From Pseudomonadota bacterium (GTDB lineage: Bacteria; Desulfobacterota; Desulfarculia; Desulfarculales; JAHJDS01): DNA of 5,221 nucleotides. The notes under the pieces are model-generated. The model saw only the letters and a program-made list of their open reading frames with translations, did not search any database and had not been told where the DNA came from. The stretch is taken from assembly GCA_018812395.1 (NCBI GenBank), contig JAHJDS010000216.1, positions 1-5,221 of the forward strand, written 5' to 3'. A program made the translations under genes and the position numbers. Below, one piece after another: positions 1 to 3,980 of this stretch (position 1 is its first letter; each line of letters begins with the position of its first letter).

Positions 1-186
1 CTTGTCTCCCTTTTCCAGGGAGCGATAGACGATGTCCAGGTCTATACAGACCTTGAACGTGCCGACGATGAGTACCGTTCAAAGGTGACAGAAGACTACG
101 GATCAATACAGCAATTTCAGCATGCCCTCGAACACGGTGATCCGAAGACAGAGTTCTACCTTTATCAGGTCGAACTCGACGAGTGA
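1..186 (+). CDS. Partial small acidic protein of unknown function (C-terminal 61 residues)
   Basis: The frame is open from the first base to a TGA at 184-186, so the start lies upstream of the window. The visible 61 residues are strongly acidic: 15 Asp/Glu against 4 Lys/Arg. They begin with LVSLFQGAIDDVQVYTDLER, and the overall shape (a QG-hydrophobic-V-V-tyrosine strand, an acidic helix with ADDEYRS, and an aromatic ending FYLYQVELDE) recalls small proteins of unknown function seen on plasmids and integrative elements. That resemblance is from memory and is not a proven family assignment. There is no signal peptide or membrane segment in the visible part, so it is probably cytoplasmic. The next gene starts 6 nt after the stop, in the same frame, which suggests one operon. 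Hand-counted GC at 61-120 is about 47%, lower than in the genes that follow. Function is unknown. Confidence 0.72.
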   Translation, partial: LVSLFQGAIDDVQVYTDLERADDEYRSKVTEDYGSIQQFQHALEHGDPKTEFYLYQVELDE

Positions 187-197
187 TGCCAGATGAC
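183..197 (+). repeat. Junction repeat copy 1 (GTGATGCCA-N-ATGAC)
   Basis: These 15 bases match 401-415 at 14 positions; the only mismatch is G192 versus T410. In both copies the ATG near the 3' end is the start codon of the next gene. The GTGAT part serves as the ribosome binding site, and in this copy it also contains the previous gene's TGA stop. Confidence 0.6.
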
Positions 198-414
198 CAA
201 GATGAAAAACTACGGCTCTTTCAAAGAGCCAATGGAAGACGATATGCCCACCGTTGTCGTAGAGGTGCAGGGCGGAGTTGTCCAGAACGTCTACTCCAGA
301 AACAGTCTGCCAGTACCCCTGAAGGTCACGGTCAGGGACTATGACAACCTCGACGTAGATCCCCAAGCAGAAGACGACGAGTGGCTGTTAAAGGAATCCG
401 GTGATGCCATATGA
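193..414 (+). CDS. Small acidic protein with VEVQGGVVQNVYS motif, unknown function
   Basis: This is a 73-residue protein with net charge about -8 by residue count. The core at residues 21-35 (VVVEVQGGVVQNVYS) is followed by a strand and an acidic segment, RDYDNLDVD, near residues 48-56. I recognise this pattern (V-E-V-x-G-G-V-V-Q-x-V-Y-S, then an acidic D-x-D-N segment) from short hypothetical proteins on phages, plasmids and integrative elements; no biochemical role is known to me. The ATG at 193 has GAGTGAT upstream at 181-187, which overlaps the previous stop. In-frame ATGs at 202, 232 and 244 are alternatives. The one at 244 would start just before the conserved core, so the 17-residue N-terminal stretch may not be translated. 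The stop overlaps the next start as ATGA (411-414), implying translational coupling. Confidence 0.78.
   Translation: MTKMKNYGSFKEPMEDDMPTVVVEVQGGVVQNVYSRNSLPVPLKVTVRDYDNLDVDPQAEDDEWLLKESGDAI
400..405 (+). promoter_or_regulatory. Ribosome binding site (GGTGAT) of the 139-residue gene
   Basis: GGTGAT lies 5 nt before the ATG at 411 and pairs with the 3' end of 16S rRNA. It sits inside the end of the preceding gene, consistent with coupled translation across the ATGA overlap. The same core precedes other starts on both strands of this window. Confidence 0.6.
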
Positions 415-415
415 C
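401..415 (+). repeat. Junction repeat copy 2 (GTGATGCCA-N-ATGAC)
   Basis: This is the second copy of the 15-base gene-junction motif at 183-197. Here the start codon (411-413) overlaps the previous stop (412-414). A shorter relative, GTGATACCATG, occurs at the next-to-last junction of the operon (1553-1563). Confidence 0.6.
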
Positions 416-830
416 AGAAGTAACCTTTTGCGACAGTTGGGAAGAAATGATGGAAGCCGAGCGCAAGGCCCGTGAGGCAGCGGATGCCAGGATCACGCCG
501 GCGCAGTTGAGATACCGGGCCGGTGACATAGTTGTCAGCGACTCCGGCTATGGCTTTCCCATCTTCCACGAGATCCTGGACATTGAGCAAGAGGTGAAAA
601 AGCAGCTATGGAAATACGGCGATGATCACGAATCCGACGGAATCTATACCCTGGACCTATACCGCGAGCCCCACATGAGGTTTTACAGGTTCGCCAGGAA
701 CTACAGCGAGGCCTGCCAGGAGGGCGAACTGGGGGATTTCCACCTGAGCATCGGCATGGCAAGGATTACCCGAGAGGGATTCGAGGAGCTCAGGGAACGC
801 GGATTCTCCCTTGAACCATACCAGGAGTGA
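411..830 (+). CDS. Acidic 139-residue protein of mobile-element type, unknown function
   Basis: The protein opens with an amphipathic acidic helix around residues 9-29 (SWEEMMEAERKAREAADARI), then a beta-rich segment beginning near RAGDIVV (36-42). A second conserved-looking block runs from about residue 82 to 114: DLYREPHMRFYRFARNYSEA, then CQEGELGDFHLS. The combination of SWEEMM at the N-terminus and the aromatic-YS-x-x-C-x-EGE-x-G-x-x-H-x-S block is one I recognise in hypothetical proteins of plasmids and integrated elements, where it recurs near the small QGGVVQ-type proteins. No enzyme motif is evident; the single EGELGDFH block is too weak to call a metal site. Net charge is about -13. 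The ATG overlaps the upstream stop (ATGA) and has GGTGAT 5 nt before it. The stop overlaps the next putative GTG start (GTGA). It is probably cytoplasmic. Confidence 0.78.
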   Translation: MTEVTFCDSWEEMMEAERKAREAADARITPAQLRYRAGDIVVSDSGYGFPIFHEILDIEQEVKKQLWKYGDDHESDGIYTLDLYREPHMRFYRFARNYSEACQEGELGDFHLSIGMARITREGFEELRERGFSLEPYQE

Positions 831-831
831 T
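823..831 (+). promoter_or_regulatory. Ribosome binding site AGGAGTGAT overlapping the GTG of the cysteine-rich gene
   Basis: AGGAGTGAT closely resembles the AGGAGGTGAT signal used by the gene at 1561. It includes the GTG (827-829) that is the only conventional start available for the next gene, so that GTG is too close to be read by this site in the usual way. The site is spaced correctly for an ATA at 836, which is in frame. This decides, or leaves open, the true start. Confidence 0.45.
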
Positions 832-1573
832 TAGCATAGATGAGACAGATGTCCCTTCAGTAGAGGCCCTCTACAAAAGACTCCTGGATCGGTCACCCCT
901 GCCTCTGCCCGGCTTTGAATCCATAGTCGAGTCCAAGGCCCTGGCCAGGGCCACCAGAATCCACGACTACCTCCTGGACAGGGCTGACCTCGTGGGGGTG
1001 GACTGCTACCTCTGCGGCGAAAAGCCGGCCAGGAAGTCAGAGACCAGGTGGGTCTATGAAACGCCCTGGCAGGAAGAGGAGGTACCAAAGCACTTCTGCA
1101 GCGAGGAGTGCGCCGACATCTACCTCTACGAGGAGCCATTCGCCTACTTCTGGTGCGACCCGTGCGGCCGAGAGATCTGCCAGCAGAACCCAAGGAACGG
1201 CTGGCAGGTCCAGTACAGGGACCTGGACGGCGAACTGGTATGCCTCAGGTGCTACGAGGGCCACATCCTTGAGAACGGCGTGGAGCGGGAAAAGCTTGAG
1301 GCCGGCCAGATACCCGGCATGTTCTTCAGCTACGGGAACCCGGAACCCCTGGATGCCGGATACGAGGAAATAGACGGCTTCAGCAACTTCTTCGTCCGGA
1401 CCGCCGACCAGGCCGAGGCCTTCCGAAGCAAGGCCCTGGACCTGATGGACCAGGGCTACAGGGTGGTCATCGGCTACGAGCGCATGGCCATCGGCGGCCT
1501 TGAGGGCTACGTTACCCTGCTGGCCAAGAGGGCCGATCTTCAAGAAGAGGAGGTGATACCATGCGAGGCGTGA
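827..1573 (+). CDS. Cysteine-rich putative zinc-binding protein, unknown function
   Basis: The protein has 248 residues from the GTG at 827. The N-terminal ~55 residues are helical. A zinc-finger-like unit follows: CYLCGE (C60, C63), then HFCSEEC (C91, C95). The F-C-S-x-x-C ending is typical of MYM/TRASH-type treble-clef fingers. A second cluster has CDPC (C110, C113), C118 and CLRC (C139, C142), with H146 nearby, enough for another zinc site. The C-terminal part (about 165-235) has no cysteines except C246 and looks like an alpha/beta fold (FSNFFVRTADQAEAFRSKAL, then YRVVIGYERM). No catalytic motif is seen; nucleic-acid or protein binding is inference from the fingers. The start is uncertain: the ribosome binding site overlaps the GTG, and ATA at 836 is better spaced. 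The 3' end overlaps the next gene by 13 nt. Related proteins occur, to my memory, among mobile-element cargo. Confidence 0.75.
   Translation: MISIDETDVPSVEALYKRLLDRSPLPLPGFESIVESKALARATRIHDYLLDRADLVGVDCYLCGEKPARKSETRWVYETPWQEEEVPKHFCSEECADIYLYEEPFAYFWCDPCGREICQQNPRNGWQVQYRDLDGELVCLRCYEGHILENGVEREKLEAGQIPGMFFSYGNPEPLDAGYEEIDGFSNFFVRTADQAEAFRSKALDLMDQGYRVVIGYERMAIGGLEGYVTLLAKRADLQEEEVIPCEA
1548..1557 (+). promoter_or_regulatory. Near-perfect ribosome binding site AGGAGGTGAT
   Basis: These ten bases are the full complement of the 16S rRNA tail, with AGGAGG ending 7 nt before the ATG at 1561. The site lies inside the preceding gene. It firmly supports the short gene at 1561-1764 as real and implies strong, possibly independent, translation of it. 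Confidence 0.75.
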
Positions 1574-1764
1574 TAACGGCCATCTACCCGGAAGGGGTCT
1601 CATCCGTGTACAACTACGTCTGCCAGGGTGAAGTACGGGTTTTCTCCTTCCCTGTCGAGTGGCGCTACCACCTGGCGATCCTGGAGAACGAGGGCGACCC
1701 CACGGGTAGGGAAGTGGAATACGACGCCGAAATGGACCCGCCTATCCTACAGTTTTTGGATTGA
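1561..1764 (+). CDS. Small acidic protein, last gene of the plus-strand operon, unknown function
   Basis: This is a 67-residue protein with net charge about -8 by residue count. It begins MRGVITAIYPEGVSSVYNYV and has alternating hydrophobic residues suggesting beta strands, followed by an acidic tail (REVEYDAEMD, about residues 50-59) and a hydrophobic end, ILQFLD. I recognise no family. The gene is supported by a near-perfect ribosome binding site at 1548-1557 and by its 13-nt overlap with the upstream gene in a different frame. It has no membrane segment or cysteine motif (a single Cys at 21). It is the last plus-strand gene before the convergent minus-strand operon. Composition matches the GC-rich neighbour upstream, not the AT-rich gene downstream. 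Confidence 0.72.
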   Translation: MRGVITAIYPEGVSSVYNYVCQGEVRVFSFPVEWRYHLAILENEGDPTGREVEYDAEMDPPILQFLD

Positions 1765-1811
1765 CCTTCTAGTAACCGTGGTTGATTAGCACCTTACTAT
1801 CGATTAAGAAT
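1765..1811. other. Convergent intergenic spacer, no clear terminator
   Basis: These 47 bases separate the stop of the plus operon from the stop of the minus operon. Only short, weak inverted repeats are visible, such as CTTA/TAAG arms at 1793-1808 with an 8-nt loop, and there is no GC-rich stem with a T tract on either strand. Base composition begins to fall here and stays low through the DUF3800 gene. Confidence 0.5.
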
Positions 1812-2900
1812 TTAATGAGGCTCTTTCGTTAATAGTGAGGTAATTAGCTCAAGGACATCACCCGCATCTTCCCCTGTTGTATCAAGCTCCTCTGGTGTTA
1901 CCCTGGGTGTGGGCCACATGCTATGTCCTGGAAAAGCACTCAAAATGATCGCCGCAAGTTCTTGCGCGTATGTGTCATTAGCCGGCCGGCCGTTAACTAT
2001 CCATCTCAGGCAACGGACCATAGCACCCGCAAGTACGTCCACCAATTGTAGGCCTGCCCAGTCTTTGGAGTCCTCAATCCTCGTCTCGGCTATTCGCAAT
2101 GGAAACCTAATTCTTCTCCTATCATGTCCGACTTCCATCTCTTCAATATCGGCTGACCAGATTTTCTCCCAGATGCTCCTCATTTCGAGCATATTCCTTG
2201 AATTGTCATGAATCAGACAAAGATCATCTGAACTTTTTTCAGACCATGAACCCATCATTGTGAAAGCGCAAGAATCAGAGACTTCTAAAGCCTTAGTTGG
2301 CAGGGTCTTTATTCTCCTATACCCGCCACGCAAATGGTAATATTTTAAATAGTCGAACAGGTGATCCACCTTCTCAGGATATTGATCCGCCAGGACAATT
2401 TTAAAAAATTGGTCATACGATTTTCTTGTACGTCTTCTCATCATAGACTGAAATCTACTAAGAAAATCGTCAAAGAAATCCATGCTCATAAGTGAAGGTA
2501 TGACACAGTAGAATTCATTTGACAGAGTGATGTTAGTGCCTTGGTGGTACAAGTCGTAGCCGTTATTATAGGCAAGAGGTTCAATCATCCAGTCTACGAT
2601 TTTGGTTACAAGCACATATTTTTTATGTGCAATATAGAAGTCTACGGCCGAATTATGATCGGCCAGACCGGAAATAAAATCAATTACCATTTGTTGTTGT
2701 CTTGACCTTCTAGCCAAGCTTGTATGTTTCAATTCGGCAGCACGGATTCTAGAAAAATACCTCTGCTTGTAGTCTTTACAGGCGTCCTCTGACAATTTCA
2801 GACTAGCCAGAACCAACACCGGTTGATCGGAATTCAACAGGTCCTCACCTGTATACCCACATTCATCAATGAATACTGTTTCCACCGCCGCACCCAACAC
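1812..2900 (-). CDS. DUF3800 family protein, possible RNase H-like nuclease
   Basis: The protein has 362 residues. FIDECGYTG at 10-18 matches the DUF3800 opening (usually I-D-E-S-G; here Cys replaces Ser). ELK at 56-58, LIHDN at 229-233 and GLQLVDVLAGA at 283-293 match the family's other acidic blocks (the last is usually Q-x-A-D). D12, E56, D232 and D288 could form a metal-binding nuclease centre of RNase H type; this is inference, as I know of no assay for the family. The length is normal to somewhat long for the family, and no truncation is seen. The GTG at 2900 directly follows the upstream stop, with no good ribosome binding site; GTG at 2885 would start just before the domain and is a fair alternative. 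Hand-counted GC is mostly 30-42%, against 57-67% in the flanks, which suggests separate acquisition. As the last gene of an hsd-linked operon, it may have a defence role. Confidence 0.85.
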   Translation of the reverse strand: MLGAAVETVFIDECGYTGEDLLNSDQPVLVLASLKLSEDACKDYKQRYFSRIRAAELKHTSLARRSRQQQMVIDFISGLADHNSAVDFYIAHKKYVLVTKIVDWMIEPLAYNNGYDLYHQGTNITLSNEFYCVIPSLMSMDFFDDFLSRFQSMMRRRTRKSYDQFFKIVLADQYPEKVDHLFDYLKYYHLRGGYRRIKTLPTKALEVSDSCAFTMMGSWSEKSSDDLCLIHDNSRNMLEMRSIWEKIWSADIEEMEVGHDRRRIRFPLRIAETRIEDSKDWAGLQLVDVLAGAMVRCLRWIVNGRPANDTYAQELAAIILSAFPGHSMWPTPRVTPEELDTTGEDAGDVLELITSLLTKEPH

Positions 2901-3209
2901 TTAGAAAGTAAGCCTGGTAGGTATCCCCTGCCGTTTCAGGTGCTCGACTCTCTTTTTCATCCGGGCAGTGTCCACGTACTTCCCGTCAAACACCTGCTGG
3001 ATGTCCTTTTTAGTCCGGCCGCATTTGGGGCAGTCCTCCAGAACCCGGTATTTGTCCGGTACCCGGTGGTAGGTCACCTTTGACCCGGCGGAGATCCTGG
3101 ATACCTTGGGCTGCAGGTAGCCCTCCTTGTGGAAAACCCTAACCTGTCCCTTCTTGCAGAAAGGGCATTCAAGAAACGTCTCGCCCTTGCGCCCCAAACC
3201 TCCTTCCAT
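2901..3209 (-). CDS. Small zinc-ribbon protein (two CPxC knuckles), unknown function
   Basis: The protein has 102 residues. CPFC (C15, C18) and CPKC (C60, C63) should bind one zinc ion as a ribbon. Between them lies a basic stretch with VSRISAGSK (36-44) and YHRVPDKYRVLEDC (47-60). After the second knuckle comes a lysine/arginine-rich helical tail (KKDIQQVFDGKYVD, then RMKKRVEHLKRQG). The C-P-x-C/S-R-x-S-A-G-x-K/C-P-x-C-G-x-x-K-K-D-I pattern recalls hypothetical proteins I associate with archaea and some anaerobes; no function is known to me. The basic charge suggests nucleic-acid or ribosome binding, which is inference. The ATG at 3209 has only a weak site upstream (GGTAGTGG), while a perfect AAGGAGG lies inside codons 2-4 with no suitable start after it. 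The gene starts 31 nt after the YgjP-like gene and ends exactly where the DUF3800 gene begins. Confidence 0.78.
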   Translation of the reverse strand: MEGGLGRKGETFLECPFCKKGQVRVFHKEGYLQPKVSRISAGSKVTYHRVPDKYRVLEDCPKCGRTKKDIQQVFDGKYVDTARMKKRVEHLKRQGIPTRLTF

Positions 3210-3240
3210 GAAACCACTACCAATTAGTTGGGTCCTGTTC

Positions 3241-3969
3241 TTAAAAGGTTAACGTCGGCCCGTTGACCAGGAGCCAGTCCTTCCTCTGATCGTAGTTGGG
3301 GATGACAGAGCCTAGCAGCCGCCAGAACTTGTTGTTATGGTAGGGCTCCCTGAGGTGGCAGAGCTCGTGGACCACCACGTAGTCAACCACGGACATGGGG
3401 GCCATGATGATCTTCCAGTTGTAGAGGAGCTTCCCCGATGAGGTGCAGGACCCCCACCTCTTCACCTGGTTCCTGATGAGAATATCCCTGGGCTCCACGC
3501 CCACCTTGGGGGCATGCAACCGGACCCTTTCCGGAATCCGCTGCCTGGCCTTGTCCAAATGCCAGGTCTTCAGGGCGGACCTGACCAACTCCCTGCGCCG
3601 GCCCTCCTCCAGTCCGGGGGGCACGGAAACCTGAAACATGCCGTCTCGGAACCTGGCTCTTGCATGGTCACCGAACCCGTCCTTGCGGACCTTCAGCCTG
3701 TACCGCCTTCCCAGGTAAGCCAGTTTCTCCCCGCTCAGGAATTCCAGGGGCTGGGGCCTCTTGGCTATCCGGGCCAGGTGCTCCTGCTTCTCGATGATCC
3801 AGGGAGCCCTTTTCAGGAGTATCTTCTCGATCTCTTCCAGGCCCAAGCCTTCGGGCGCTGTAACCAGCAGGCCGTCCTCGGGGTCCAGGGCTATGCCTAC
3901 GGTTTTCTCCGACCGGCCCACCCTGAGGCCGTACTCGAATACCGACTTGCCGAGTTTCACCGATGGCAT
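3241..3969 (-). CDS. YgjP-like (DUF45, SprT/M48-type) zinc metallopeptidase
   Basis: The protein has 242 residues, the usual length for the YgjP family. The active-site motif HELCH is at 201-205, with the third zinc ligand at H211 in HELCHLREPYHNNKFW and E202 as the catalytic glutamate. The family signature RWGSC (171-175), followed by G-x-L-x-x-N-W and the hydrophobic helix VVDYVVVHELCHL, is intact. The N-terminal half (about 1-130) is the beta-rich domain that precedes the peptidase in this family. It lacks a signal peptide, so it acts in the cytoplasm; the natural substrate is not established. The ATG at 3969 lies 9 nt after the HsdR stop, with GGTGAT 3 nt before it. YgjP-like genes are often found beside hsdR in type I restriction loci, which supports a linked role, possibly protein quality control or regulation of the restriction enzyme (inference). 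Confidence 0.93.
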   Translation of the reverse strand: MPSVKLGKSVFEYGLRVGRSEKTVGIALDPEDGLLVTAPEGLGLEEIEKILLKRAPWIIEKQEHLARIAKRPQPLEFLSGEKLAYLGRRYRLKVRKDGFGDHARARFRDGMFQVSVPPGLEEGRRRELVRSALKTWHLDKARQRIPERVRLHAPKVGVEPRDILIRNQVKRWGSCTSSGKLLYNWKIIMAPMSVVDYVVVHELCHLREPYHNNKFWRLLGSVIPNYDQRKDWLLVNGPTLTF

Positions 3970-3972
3970 TCA

Positions 3973-3980
3973 ATCACCCT
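3973..3980 (-). promoter_or_regulatory. Ribosome binding site AGGGTGAT of the YgjP-like gene
   Basis: Read on the minus strand, AGGGTGAT ends 3 nt before the ATG at 3969 and overlaps the TAG stop of hsdR (3981-3979). This fixes the start and indicates that the two genes are translated from one transcript. It has the same GTGAT core and spacing seen on the plus strand. Confidence 0.65.

Noticed and set aside
1056..1603. Long open frames of 105 residues (plus) and 188 residues (minus) over the cysteine-rich gene.
   Set aside because: They lie over a gene with recognisable zinc-finger motifs and have no domain, ribosome binding site or operon logic of their own; they are shadows in GC-rich sequence.
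1784..1791. Shared GATTAGCA near 829-836 and 1784-1791 as a possible repeat bounding two genes.
   Set aside because: A match this short is common by chance and has no structure around it.
1793..1808. Weak inverted repeat (CTTA ... TAAG) in the convergent spacer, considered as a terminator or operator.
   Set aside because: It has a four-base stem, an eight-base loop, no GC pairs beyond one, and no T tract.
1761..2713. Exact 12-base direct repeat TTGACCTTCTAG at 1761-1772 and 2702-2713, a possible insertion scar.
   Set aside because: One 12-base match is expected by chance in about 5 kb, and the second copy lies inside the DUF3800 coding region, not at its edge.
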